A DNA stretch of 64,000 bases, taken from the NCBI RefSeq assembly GCF_008831285.2, contig NC_045140.1:6938505-7002504 (forward strand). Reading direction: 5' to 3'. How positions within the stretch are numbered: the first letter of the stretch is position 1; each line of letters opens with the position of its first letter. Below the pieces are notes generated by a model. The model was given only the letters and a program-made list of their open reading frames with translations. It ran no database searches and was not told the DNA's origin. The position numbers were made by a program, and so were the translations under genes. Shown one piece after another: positions 1 to 10,746 of the stretch. This DNA comes from Nymphaea colorata. Lineage: Eukaryota; Streptophyta; Magnoliopsida; Nymphaeales; Nymphaeaceae.

Positions 1-16
1 TCATTTGAATGTGTTT

Positions 17-411
17 TCATTTGACCACATAATTAGTTGGATCTGCCAAGGGACTACCATCCTTCCTAAATTCTCCATTGACTGAAAGAGTCTTGTCTGA
101 CGGCCACAAGCATATGCCTTTTGAAATATTACTCGCAAGAATATCATCGCATTTCATCTCTGATGGGCCTTGGGACTAATTTTTACCACAGGGTTACCAT
201 CAATCAACATTGCTTCTGAGATGAAGCAATCTGATAAATTTGGCTTTTCTTCAACCTCTACAGTCTCCACCTAAGAACGAGGACCATCTCCAATCGTTGA
301 CTGGTTTCTAACCTCTTGCCCAGGCCATTCCTTCTCCTTCTCCCCCAAGAAATTGTTTTCGACTTCATCTGACTCGTACTCCCATATTTCTGAAGAAGAC
401 TTGCTAATCAT
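17..411 (-). pseudogene. Broken coding stretch, unidentified
   Basis: Read on the minus strand from an ATG at 409-411, this stretch has a protein-like composition: an acidic start (ESDEVENN), then a segment containing EEKPNLSDCFISEAML, and an end reading SPLADPTNYVVK before a TGA at 17-19. One in-frame TAG and one frame change near 165-175 break it, so it is not a working open frame as it stands. I do not recognise the family. It may be the last exon of a decayed gene or part of a mobile element cut off by the window edge. It lies immediately left of the copia insertion at 484 and shares no strand or frame with it. Confidence 0.3.
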
Positions 412-483
412 TTATTGTGGCTGTATGTAGAACATATGTCCAATCAGTTGTAAATAGGCCCACATGCTTCATCAGGGCAAGGC

Positions 484-1157
484 TGTTGGGTCGGGTCCAG
501 CCTCAAAAGAGGACCCGACCCGACCTGTCACTTAAGTGACAGCCGGGAGAAAGGAGGGCACTCGATGGTGCCCCTCTCTTACGTCTCTCTCTCTCTCGTT
601 TTCTCTTTTGGGAGAAAAAGAAAGAAGGGTTTTCTTCTTGGGTGGCTGCTCACAGCAAGTGGAGTAGGAGAAGAAGAGAGCAAAGAAGAGAAGGAGAGAA
701 GGAAGGCAAGAATGAAAGAGGAAGAAGAGGACGGTTGTGGATTTGGGCAGCTGTGTGGGTTCAAGTGTAGTGAGAGAAAGTGAAGAAAACAAGGGAAAGA
801 AAAGAAGAACATACGGTGATTTCTTTTCTTGTCGTTTTCTTGTGCATTCATTCTTGAGAATGATTTATGCTATTCTCTGTAAGAAGAACAACGTAGTTGT
901 ATTGCCTCTTTGAAGTATAAATATATATCTCTCTTGTCTATGGTTTTTTACGCTATTATTGGGGGTTTTTCCACGTAAATTAGTCTCTTATTTTCTGCAT
1001 TGTTTAGCATATATCTTGACGTATATTGCTACAATAGTGGTGTTGGAAACTCGTTCTTATGCTCGCAGCCCTGTAATTCCGTTTTTAGTAGTTTTGTGGT
1101 GGTTTGCCCTATTTTATTGTTGTTGAAGCATTCTTTTTGGGGATTACGACTATAACA
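484..1157 (+). repeat. 5' LTR of copia element 1
   Basis: This 674-bp direct repeat pairs with 5220-5875. It begins with an inverted repeat (488-498 against 511-521, GGGTCGGGTCC stem, 12-base loop), followed by the perfect palindrome GTCACTTAAGTGAC at 527-540. A CT-rich tract follows, then a long purine-rich tract (about 655-735). TATAAATATATAT near 917 could serve as the LTR promoter TATA box. Small open frames in the purine tract also occur in the 3' LTR and are compositional. Confidence 0.93.
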
Positions 1158-1160
1158 AAA

Positions 1161-1173
1161 TGGTGTCATAGAC
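1161..1173 (+). other. Primer binding site of copia element 1
   Basis: TGGTGTCATAGAC lies three bases after the 5' LTR. It is a decayed form of the usual plant copia site TGGTATCAGAGC, which pairs with the 3' end of initiator tRNA-Met. Confidence 0.7.
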
Positions 1174-1210
1174 AGGTTAGCGCCAGGTTGGTTATGGGCA
1201 TTCTTATTGA

Positions 1211-1945
1211 ATGATGGAGTCGACCCCCACTAGGATGGTCTCTCTAAATGGGAACAATTGGACCATATGGAAAGCTAAAATGAAAGATTTGTTGTATTAT
1301 AAATACCTATATGCACCCATTGAGAACCAGAAGCCAGCGAATATGACAGATGAAAAATAGAAGTTATTGGACAGGAAAACCATTGGCACCATCAGACAAT
1401 GGTTGGATGACTGTGTTTTTCATTCGGTATCCGCAGAGACGAGCGCGAAGTCGTTATGGTAGAAGTTGCATGATCTTTACGAGAAGAAAACAGCTGGAAA
1501 CAAGGCTTTCTTGATTCAGCAATTAGTAAATTTGAAACTTAGAGAGAGAAAACCAATGTCAGAGCATCTGAATGAAGTGCAGAGCATAATCAATCAGTTG
1601 TCAGCCATGAAAATGATATTAGATGATGAGTTACAGGCACTCTTATTGCTCAGTTCTCTTCTCGACAGCTGGGAGACTTTAGTTGTTTCTTTGAGCAACT
1701 TCGCTCCAGATGGTGTGCTTACGATGAAGCATGTAACGAGCAACATTCTAAATGAAGAGACAAGGAGAAAGTCTCTTGGTACTGGTAGCTCACAAGTGCT
1801 AGTGATGGGAGACAGGGGCAGACAGAAGAACCGTAACAAATGGCATGACAGGTCAAATTCTAGGTCCAAATCAAGACCCAAGATGACAGGTAAATGCTTT
1901 CACTGTGGTATTCCAGGGCACAAGAAGATTGATTGCAGAAAATGA
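1211..1945 (+). pseudogene. copia element 1 gag (broken)
   Basis: The frame starts at ATG 1211 (a second ATG follows at 1214) and encodes a copia nucleocapsid precursor, the protein that packages the element RNA. The N-terminus has the usual NGNNWTIWKAKMKDLL stretch. The middle is a UBN2/Retrotran_gag-like helical region (LHDLYEKKTAGNKAF, later LLLSSLLDSWETLV). The C-terminus is a basic linker followed by a CCHC zinc knuckle, CFHCGIPGHKKIDC, at about 1892-1933. Stops interrupt the frame at 1358 (TAG), 1460 (TAG) and 1943 (TGA). The first and third sit where relatives have Trp and the second where Gln is expected. No frameshift occurs within gag. Confidence 0.9.
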
Positions 1946-4900
1946 AAAGAAGAAAAAGAACAGAAAAAGAAGAGTCAAGAGAATGTGAAGTCAAAAGAGT
2001 ACACTACAGTTGCTTCAGATGATGAGGTAGTATTATTTTTATCTGAAGAAAATGATTGTCTTACAGTTCAAAATGGTGATTATACATGGATTTTAGATAC
2101 TGGGGCATCATATCATGCCACACCATGTAGAGAGTTGTTCTTATCCTATAGAGCAGGTAATTTTGGAGTAGTTCACATTGGCAACAGTGACACTTCGATG
2201 ATTGTTGGGATATGAGATGTTTACATTGAGACGAGCACATGATGCAAGTTGACTTTGAGAGATGTAAGACATATTCCAAATCTTAGGATGAATCTGTTTT
2301 CTGTAGGAAAACTAAGTGAAGATGGATATTGTACTTCGTTTGGTCAAATAGGTTGGAAACTGACAAAATGGGCACTTGTGTTGGCTAGAGGTGACAGATT
2401 TGGCTCTTTGTATGGGATGAAGTCTCAGATCAGTAGTGTGGATGTCAATGCAGTTACTGGTGGTACTTCGTCAGACTTGTGGCACAAGAGGTTAGGTCAC
2501 ATGAGTCAAAGAGGAATCGATTTGTTCATCAAGAAGAATTGCAGATGGTGCACAAATATCTCCATGTGATCATTGTTTGGTTGGTAAGTTGCATCGAATT
2601 TTCTTTCAGAAAAAGCGCTCTTCTGAAACTAAAGATGTATTAGATTTAGTTTATTCAGATGTATGTGAACCTATAAATGTAACATCTAAAGGTGGAACAT
2701 CCTATTTTGTCACATTTATTGATGATGCATCTAGAAAGGTGGAGGCGTTTACACTAAAAAGCAAAAGTGAAGTAAGTAGTATCTTTATGACTTTTCATGC
2801 AGCGATTGAGCGCGAAACTGGTAAGAAGATGAAGAGACTGCGTACAGATAATGGTGGTGAGTACATAACATTTTCTTTACAAGATTATTGTCTAAAACAT
2901 GATATTAGACATTAAAAGACAATTCCCTATACTCCACAACATAATGGAGTTGCAGAAAGGATGACTAGAACTATAATTGAGAGAGTTAGAAGTTTGCTAT
3001 CTAGCTCTAAGTTGCCAAAGTATTTTTGGGCAGAGGCAATGCGTACTGCAGTTATTTAATAAGCAGGTCTCTTTCGGTGCCTCTAGATGGAGATGTTTCA
3101 CAGAAAGTTTGGTCAGATGAAGAGGTTAAGTACGATCACCTCAGAGTTTTTTGTTGTAAAGCTTTTATGCATGTACCAAAAGGACATAGAACCAAACTAG
3201 ATGATAAAGCTATTCCTTTAATATTTCTTGGTTATGCAGATGATGAATTTGGTTACAGGTTATGAGATCCGAAGAATGACAAAATCTACAGGAGTCGTGA
3301 TGTTGTATTCAGAGAGGATCAGACGATTGAAGATGTCATGAGTGACAAACAATCAGGTGTGAATGCTAGTGATGTTCATGAGCCAACCTATGCAGAACCT
3401 GAAGAACTTTCATCTGAGCATGGTGAGACTGATGAAGATGTAGATGAAGAAGAAAGAGAGGCAGATGAGCAGTATACAGATGGCAGTCATATGGAGATTC
3501 AAACTGATCATGAGCATGAGTTGGAGGGGGAGCTTCCTTCGCATTCAGAGCCAATTGAGGAGCAATTAGAAAGAGGTAAAAGAACACGTATACCATCTAC
3601 TAGATATTCTACTGATAAATATATTATGTTTACAGATAGTGGAGAGCCAGAATTAAAGCTATGTAGGAAGAGATGAATTCTTTGTATAAGAATCACACTT
3701 TTGATTTGGTAGAGCTACCAAAAGGTAAGAAAATGTTGCAGAATAAGTGGGTCTACAAGCTTAAAAATGAAGGTCAAGGCAAGTTGAGATACACAACTCG
3801 GTTAGTGGTGAAAGGTTTCAAGTAGGAAAGAGGTATTGATTTTGATGAAATTTTTTCTCCTGTTGTTAAAATGTCATATATCAGGATAATACTTGGTTTG
3901 GTGGCATGTCTAGACTTGGAGTTAGAACAGTTAGATGTAAAAACTATTTTTCTTCATGGAGATCTATAGGAAGAAATCTACATGACAAAGCCAGAAGGTT
4001 TTGTGGTTGCCAGGAAGAAACACATGGTTTGTAAGTTAAAGAAGAACTTGTATGGACTTAAACATGCACTTAAATAGTGGTGCAAGAAATTTGATGCATT
4101 TATGATAAATCAAAGGTATCGCAGGTCAGCTGTAGATCATTGTGTCTACATCAGAGAGTTCTCGTCAGGTAACTTCATTATCTTATTATTATATGTAGAT
4201 GACATGCTTATTGTTGGACATGACTGTCAATTGATTAGTCAATTGAAGAAGGATATGAGCAATTTCTTTGATATGAAAGACTTGGGGCCAATACAACAAT
4301 TATTAGACATGAGGATTTTTCGTGATAAGAAGGCCAAGAAGTTGTGGTTATTACAAGAGAAATACATTGAGAAGGTGCTTAGCAAGTTCAACATGAAAGA
4401 TGCCAAAACAGTAAGTACACCTTTAGCAACACATTTTAAATTGGAAAATGAGCAATGTCCATCCTCAGCAGATGAGAATGAAAGAATGAAAAATGTACCC
4501 TATGTCTCTGCAGTAGGGAGTCTTATATATGTAATGGTTTGCACACGCCCAGACTTGGCTTATGCAGTTGGTGTAGTCAGCAGGTTTTTGTCAAATCCAG
4601 GCAAGGAGCATTGGGCAGCAGTGAAGTGGTTTCTAAGGTATCTTAAACATACTTCCAATTACTGTTTATGTTTTGGTGAATCTAATCCAAAGATACAAGG
4701 ATTTGTTGATGCAGATATGGCAGGTGACTTGAACTCTAGAAAGTCTCTTTCTGGTTATGTCTTTACTTTTACAGGGGGAGTTGTATCATGGTAGTCCAAG
4801 TTGCAGAAGTGTGTTGCTCTTTCCATCACAGAGGCAGAATATATTGCAGCAACTGAAGCTTGTAAAGAGTTGTTGTGGATGAAGGGTTTTCTTCATGATA

Positions 4901-5169
4901 TAGACCTTAGTCAGATGACCTATGTGTTGCATTGTAATAGTCAAAACGTCATACACTTGGTGAAGAATTCAGCGTTCCACTCAAGGACCAAACATATTGA
5001 TGTCAGATATCATTAGATTCATGATGTACTTGAGCAAAAACTGATTCAGTTAGAGAAGATACATACAAAAAAGAATCCTGCAAATATGATGACGAAGTCT
5101 CTACCTAAAGATAAGCATGACATATGTAGAGACTTAGTTGGAATGACTGCCTTTAAGGCAGTGTATTAA
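1946..5169 (+). pseudogene. copia element 1 pol (broken)
   Basis: In order: aspartic protease with WILDTGASYHATP (about 2087); GAG-pre-integrase with LWHKRLGHMSQRGI (about 2480); integrase core with YSDVCEP, FVTFIDDASRK and RTDNGGEY; reverse transcriptase from about 3690 with RLVVKGFK, DFDEIFSPVVK, QLDVKTIFLHGDL and the active-site YVDDM near 4195; RNase H with GFVDADMAGDLNSRKSLSGY (about 4700) and ALSITEAEYIA (about 4815). Stops lie at 2213, 2240, 2913, 3263, about 3670, 3823, 3967, 4075, 4792 and 5014. Frame changes lie near 2540, near 3050 and near 3650. The natural end is the TAA at 5167-5169, 50 bases before the 3' LTR. Confidence 0.9.
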
Positions 5170-5207
5170 TTTGTTCATTTTACAGGTATGTTCCATCTCT
5201 TGAGGCT

Positions 5208-5219
5208 GGAGGGGGAGTT
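5208..5219 (+). other. Polypurine tract of copia element 1
   Basis: GGAGGGGGAGTT lies directly against the start of the 3' LTR, the position and composition of a plus-strand primer. Confidence 0.75.
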
Positions 5220-5875
5220 TGTTAGGTCGGGTCCAGCCTTAAAAGAGGACCTGACCCGTCACGAGCGAGAGAAAGGAGGGCACTCGATGGTGCGCCTTTC
5301 TTACGTCTCTCTCTCTCGTTTTTTCTTTTGGGAGAAAAAGAAAGGTTTTCTTCTTGGGTGGCTGCTCACAGCAAGAGGAGTAAGAGAAGAAGAGAGCAAA
5401 GAAGAGAAGGAGAGAAGGAAGACAAGAAGGAAAGAGGAAGAAGGGCACGGTTGTGGATTTGGGCAGCCGTGTGAGTTCAAGTGTAGAGAGAGAAAGTGAA
5501 GAAAACAAGGGAAAGAAAAGAATAACATACGGTAATTTCTTTTCTTGTCGTTTTCTTTTGCATTCATTCTTGAGAATGATTTATGCTATTCTCTGCAAAA
5601 AGAACAACGTAGTTGTATTGCTTCTTTGAAGTATAAATATATATCTCTCTTGCCCGTGCTTTTTTACCCCATTATTGGGGGGTTTTCCACGTAAATTGGT
5701 GTCTCTTATTTTCTGCATTGTTTAGCATATATCTTGACGTATATTGATGCAATAGTGGTGTTGGACACTCGTTCTTATGCTCGCAACCATGTGATTCCGT
5801 TTTTAGCAGTTTTGTGGTGGTTTGCCCTCTTTTATTGTTGTTGAAGCATTTTTTTTGGGGATTACGACTATAACA
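5220..5875 (+). repeat. 3' LTR of copia element 1
   Basis: This 656-bp copy of 484-1157 shares the terminal stem, purine tract and TATAAATATATAT, but has a block change around 5250-5270 that removes the GTCACTTAAGTGAC palindrome of the 5' copy. It is followed directly by the target-site copy AAGGC. Confidence 0.93.
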
Positions 5876-5880
5876 AAGGC

Positions 5881-6998
5881 CAGTTTCAATAATGGATTTG
5901 TGTTCCATTTTTAGCATATCTATTGTGCTTGCGATTATGAAGCTAAGAACTATGTCACTGAACGCCCTCGCCTTTCCAAATACTTTCAAGAGTTGGCTGT
6001 ATATGCCCCTCTTCTATCTGAATGAAAATATTTTGTTTTGTTTTGAGAATATTTATATTTTGGCCTTGCAAATTTCGAAGGTTGATCGGCCATAACAAAC
6101 TAATGGGCTAACATGTAAAGCCACTGCGTTTTATGGGTAGCACCTAATATCAATAGGTGTCCTTACTAAGCACTAGGGCAGGCCCCCATACATGCAGAAA
6201 GATATGATTTGGGAAGGAGATCAACTTTGTCTAGAGTTGGAGAAAAAGGCAGTGCATGAGTTTTCCCACATTCATAAGCATCACCTTTTTTTCCTTTCTG
6301 TTTCTTTTCTTATAAACTAGAGTTTATTATCTACGTAATACTTTCTGACCACAGAAACTCCCCATTTGCCAAAGTAAGGACCTGCTTCATCTCGAAGATT
6401 CCCTGATGGCTAAATCTACTAAGTTTTTGCTAACAAAATAGTTGCCCAATGAGAATAGTCTTTTTTCACATTAGTAAAGCTCCCAATTTTTCGCCTTTCT
6501 TATATTAAAAAAATGATGTGAAAACTCTACAGCTGGAAAGCTTATTTTGGCACATGAGAGGAAAATTATTGAAAAACGGCTCTTTTCTTTTTCAATATTA
6601 GTAGAAGGAAACACAATTTGAACCTTCACAGAGACATGAATAAAACCATCAAGTTCCTCTTCAATTCAACAACAACTTATCAGATAGGCCAATGCATATT
6701 GGCTGAGATGTTGTATCAATACGCCAACCTGGTTGTCTTCTTTGTGTGCTGAGAGGACTTTATTGCTTGCCAAAAATATAAAACCCCCAAAAAATCCCAA
6801 GGCCAATCCCTGTGGCATTTGAAAAGTGTGGGCACCGCCGCCTACTACCTGCTGCCCATCCAGTTGGCTACACTTTTGGGGCTGCACATCTAGCCGTTAT
6901 TTATTAAAAGGTTTTTCTTTACTAAGATTTTAGATTTTTCACAAAAAGACACTTAAAACTTTTGGAAATATGTAAACAGTCTATTACTTACATTTGTA
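5881..6998. other. Spacer, nothing coding seen
   Basis: AT-rich spacer between the copia element and an inverted-repeat element. No long open frame, RNA gene or clear repeat boundary was found. Confidence 0.6.
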
Positions 6999-7445
6999 GA
7001 TGTCAATGGATTCGATTCGAATGAGAAATACTTTTTGTTATATATGTTTTATCTTTGGATGTTTGTATGTGTAGAATTTAATTTAGATTTAATTGCAAAA
7101 AAAAATAATCCATAATAAGAATCCAATATTACAATTAACATCCAAATCTGAATCCAACTTCTAAACTGAATCCAAGGTGCATTGTATATGTTAAGATACA
7201 ACTTTCTTAATATATTGATATAAGTTTTAGGAGACTTATTTAAAACTATATCCAGTCTGAATCGGCTGCGATAATTACTTAAATACAAGTCCAAATCAAA
7301 ATCCAAATTAGATTAGATGTCATTTGTCAAATACAAATCCAATGTAATTTCTTAATTCAATATCAAATATTTTTCTATGACCACAGAAACCATTTCCTTG
7401 ATGCGGTTCAGTCGAATATTGGATCTGATCAGATTTGTTGACATC
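6999..7445. mobile_element. Inverted-repeat element, GATGTCAATGG family, copy 1
   Basis: The left end reads GATGTCAATGGATTCGATTC. The right end reads GTTGACATC, the inverse of the left first bases, and the interior next to it (GATCTGATCAG) resembles the inverse of the left flank. The interior is very AT-rich with many AATCC/GGATT words and no gene. The copy at 44548-44957 has the same ends. No target-site duplication is clear. It may be a non-autonomous DNA transposon; the superfamily is not determined. Confidence 0.5.
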
Positions 7446-8429
7446 CCAATATATTTGAAAACTATTTCTTATATGTTATTGTGATATTGTCAGCATTTTT
7501 CAAGAGGGAGCAAACAAGCGAAAATATATTTAAAACTTTTCTGTCCACATTCTTTTTTTTCTGCTCCAAAATAATTTGTGGCCGCCGATGATTGGCTGAG
7601 GCAAAAAGCCAAAACCAAACGGCTGGCAAGATGCATCCCACGATTGACCGAGGGCAAAAAGCTAAACGGATTCAATTGGAGGCAAACTAACACCAAGAAT
7701 CAAATGCATCTCAGTGAAAATATATTTCTTTTTCATCAAACTAAGAAATAAATTTTTGAAAATATCACATCAAAATAGAATCAGAAAGATTTTGAAATAT
7801 ATTTCTAATTCCATAATTCCAGCCATCAAATAATTAAAGAATCAGGTATCCAATGCTTCTAAAAACTATTTTTGTGATAGCTGCGCCCCAAGCTGGTGCG
7901 TATTAGCAACCTGTTTTTGTGAATTCTTTGTAGTTTATGCCTCAGATGTCGAACTGACGACCTTTCCCAACTTGAATCTCTAAGCTGATCCACTTAGCAG
8001 GATGCAAAAGAGCACTCGATCGATTCTACCAAGAACGACTTGTTTGCTGCAGTTCTTGGAATCTGGCTTCTGTTTTTTCTGATTTCAATAACTTCAGTTG
8101 TTAAATCGTCAATTTAGTTAACATTGGTCCTTGCAGCAGAAGCCAGTTTCCAAGAACTGTAGCTGATCATGTAAGCAAAATTGAAGAGTAATTGAAAAAA
8201 AAAATGAGAAATTCTTTAGAATTCTGTAGAAGCAATCCCCAAATCCGGCGAATATGCTGAACAATTCTGTTATGTAGTTCTTACCCAAGCTTCGCCCATT
8301 GGTGCCTTGATGTATAGCTCTTTCGTTTGTTCTGTCTAATTAGAATATTCTTTGGGTTTGGATAATTCCATCCCTACCTATATAATGCGATGTATATAAA
8401 GTCATTAAGACAACCAATGAAACCAACAA
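7446..8429. other. Spacer, nothing coding seen
   Basis: AT-rich sequence with short open frames only. No feature could be supported. Confidence 0.6.
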
Positions 8430-8816
8430 CCGTAATGATCAGTCCATTCCAACATGGGCTCAGGCCCCTCGTTCGATTGGATCCCAACATGTTCTCTAAC
8501 AGTTTCTGTCCTTAAAAAATGTTAAGAAAACCACCTAACAAGGTTCCCTTTATAAGTCCCCTAAGATTATTTAAACTTTTCAAAGTAGGACATTATGATT
8601 AACCTTCCTTAGTGAACATGAGTCCACATGTATGGGATCCTAAGAATGAGTGTTGAACGGTGCTCTAATACCACTGTAACGACCGAACCCACTCCTACAT
8701 CTGGCTCGAGCCTGACAAATCTCAACCTGCCTCCTAACAGTTACTTCCAAAACTGTTCACAATCTTAGATACCAAACTAAATTTTTCAAAATAATGCATT
8801 ATAACAGCCACCCTTC
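8430..8816 (-). mobile_element. TRIM-like miniature LTR element
   Basis: Two diverged direct repeats (about 8430-8603 and 8675-8816) share a GTAACGACC-like start, a CAACATGGGCTC/CTACATCTGGCTC block, CTAACAGTT, and a TTTTTCAAA...CATTAT...TTAAC end. Between them are only about 70 bases with no coding capacity. Directly left of the right repeat, GGTGCTCTAATACCA (8659-8673) is the reverse complement of a tRNA-Met primer site. A purine-rich AAGGAAGG (read on minus) borders the left repeat. That layout, with orientation minus, is that of a terminal-repeat retrotransposon in miniature, which depends on enzymes from full elements. The repeat alignment was made by eye and no target-site duplication was found. 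Confidence 0.5.
8659..8673 (-). other. Primer binding site of the TRIM-like element
   Basis: Read on the minus strand this is TGGTATTAGAGCACC, one base away from the canonical initiator tRNA-Met primer site. The copia element at 30682-35524 has the same site with one difference. Confidence 0.6.
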
Positions 8817-8987
8817 ATTTCACTCTTCTCTCATTCTTTTTCACTTTGTTATGCTCCAACTCGTAGCAGCTCCGTTCTTGCCATTATTGACAAATCACGC
8901 ATAACACATGTTTCTTTTTTTCTGAATATGATTCAAACTGGTGCCCTTTGAAATTTTATCACGGTTGATCAGAGATGCAAGTAAGGT

Positions 8988-9082
8988 TGCAAATGGGTCG
9001 ATTTGATTTAATAGAGAGTTTCAGATTTTGATTAAGTGGATCTGAATTGGATCCGAATCTCAGTGTATCCGAACCATTTGCA
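8988..9082. mobile_element. Very short inverted-repeat element
   Basis: TGCAAATGGGTCG at 8988-9000 is matched in inverse by CGAACCATTTGCA at 9070-9082 (12 of 13 positions). The 70-base interior has GGATC/GATCC words. A similar left end (GGTTGCAAATGGATCGG) occurs near 61590. It may be a deletion remnant of an inverted-repeat family. Confidence 0.4.
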
Positions 9083-9420
9083 GTAGTGGCTCAAGACCCA
9101 CATGGAACCCACGCTTTTCACAGCGGTTGAATAAATAATGTGTACTCTAATAATTTGTGGGACATGGAATTCTGGTCCCAATAGGCACAGTATTTGAAGT
9201 TTGAAGCGACCAGGAATCAGGAACGGGTCACCAATCTTGAGCCCTTTCATCTCACGCCAAGAGAGACCAGATGGTACTTAGTACTTTGATCTAAGTAAAA
9301 TCATGCAATACTTGGTACAGCCCACGCCCGTCCTACTTTATTGTAAAAGACATTTACTTTGGAGTAAAAATTGGGATTTTAAGATCTTACGCCAAGGATT
9401 TTAAGTATAAATTTCAACAG
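9083..9420. other. Spacer before plastid-derived fragment
   Basis: No gene or repeat recognised. Confidence 0.55.
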
Positions 9421-9811
9421 GAAATTCAAGCTTCTCTTGCCTAGCTTAGGTGTAAGGCGAAGAAGGCTACCTTTTTTGAGAGGCTCCAGCCACGAGTGAG
9501 ATACCGTTTGACAGAGTTATACCTACCGATCAAGCGACAGTCTTAAGCAGATAGTTTCTATGAGGCATGGACCTCTCAAAAGGTAATAGAAGCATGCAAA
9601 TGTTTCATTGGAACGAACGAAGATTGGCCCCTAAGTGCAAAGATAAAAATGAGCTTGATTGCAAGACCCACCTATCGCCCGAGAATGAAAGTTAGCATTA
9701 GTGATCCGACGATGCCGAGTAAAAGGGTCATCATTGAATAGATAAAAGTCACTCTAGTAATAACATGCTGATATTTCCCATGAGTTCGCATAGATGGGAA
9801 GGTTCGACACC
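9421..9811 (+). pseudogene. Nuclear fragment of plastid 23S rRNA (NUPT)
   Basis: The stretch follows the 3' part of plastid large-subunit rRNA, from the AGCTTAGGTG-AAGGCGAAGAAGG region through GTGAGATACC, GACAGTCTTAAG, AGTTTCTATG, CAAAAGGTAA, GCAAGACCCACC, TAGTGATCCGACG, TGCCGAGT, GGATAACAGG-like and GTTC-CAT-GA-GGGAAGG words in the correct order. The GATCCGACG-TGCCGAGT block and the GGGAAGGTT ending fit plastid 23S better than plant mitochondrial 26S as I recall them. About 20 bases are missing after GAGATACC, and most differences I can see are C-to-T or G-to-A. It is therefore an old, non-functional plastid DNA insertion, not an rRNA gene. The surrounding DNA is not plastid-like. Confidence 0.85.
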
Positions 9812-10746
9812 ATTTTTTTTTTTAAATTTTAAACCAGGTGATGAATCCTTATTTCATGAACATTAAGTCAGACCAGACACCTCCCTTCTTCCTTCCCTCT
9901 ATTTGTCAAACAAAAGCGATCTAAAACATATGATACGAAAATCTGGGATTTGAAATGGACTTCGTACCCTGACCAAGTTTCTTATATAAAAGTCTCCATT
10001 CTTCATGGTGGGGATACTGCTTTTCAAAAAGGAGTAAAAAAATCATGTTTTTTCAAAACTAGTCTTGTTTCAGTATAAGAAAATTATGGTGGTTTCTTTC
10101 CCAATCCTTTTCACCGTCTGCAATCTGTATCCTCTATATATGTAAGATTTTAAAATGATTATCTCAATTAATTCTTTTCGGTTCCTATGGAAAAATGAGT
10201 TTGGCGGTGCGTGTCCAGATTTTTTGGCCTTTTCGAGTCGAATTTTCCTTTGCCAACTATGGAATAGACGCAGAGATGGTGCAGCTCAGACGATTCGACA
10301 ACTGGATCTCTGTACAGAGCCCAAAAAATAAGAAATAAGAAAGGGTAGGTGTGGGGGTCCGTGTGACTTGTCGAATCAAACAGGTCAAATGATTTTCTAA
10401 GAACCTTTTCCGTTTTGATTTGTAGTTGCTATTTTTCCTTTTTTTTTTAATCCGTTCCATGGGTTCATTTTTTGTAGGGAGCCCGCAGGGTTCGGAGGCC
10501 AACCTCAAAACAATCACCACCACGTAACGGAAATACAGTCTTGCATCGATGCAGCGTCCATGGATGTCCCACTTTCCTCCAACGTCATGCCCTCGTGAGC
10601 AACAACAAAACCCACCCCCTGCATCGAGGAAACCCGTCTCCTCTGCTTCCCTCCATCCCTCTGCGTCTCACGCATGCCCATGAAACGGTTCATGTTCTAA
10701 CTCATGCAATAGAGGGTCAGATACACGAGCCTGTTTCTGGTTTAAA
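9812..10746. other. Spacer and probable promoter side of the NIPA gene
   Basis: A low-GC stretch becomes more GC-balanced from about 10490. A short frame at 10541-10801 on plus is probably leader or promoter sequence. No TATA box could be assigned with confidence. Confidence 0.4.

Larger units (their letters stand above)
484..5875 (+). mobile_element. Ty1/copia LTR retrotransposon, complete but decayed
   Basis: Two LTRs (484-1157 and 5220-5875), both starting TGTT and ending AACA, bracket a gag-pol region on the plus strand. The 5-bp sequence AAGGC occurs directly before (479-483) and directly after (5876-5880), which is a target-site duplication and fixes both ends. The order gag, protease, integrase, reverse transcriptase, RNase H is that of Ty1/copia, and the motifs resemble the TNT1 type. 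The coding region carries about 13 in-frame stops and at least three frame changes, so the element cannot act on its own. The LTRs differ at several dozen places including indels, so the insertion is not recent. Confidence 0.95.

Noticed and set aside
565-783. Open frame in the 5' LTR of copia 1, with a counterpart in the 3' LTR at 5188-5499
   Set aside because: It lies in a purine-rich LTR tract, is open in other frames too, has no domain, and the two copies disagree in frame and length.
8659-8673. tRNA gene suggested by the tRNA-Met complement
   Set aside because: Only the 3' end complement is present, next to an LTR; no cloverleaf. It is a primer site. The same holds for 35231-35245.
9421-9811. 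Functional rRNA gene
   Set aside because: Only a part of the molecule with a deletion and many changes; it is a nuclear plastid relic.
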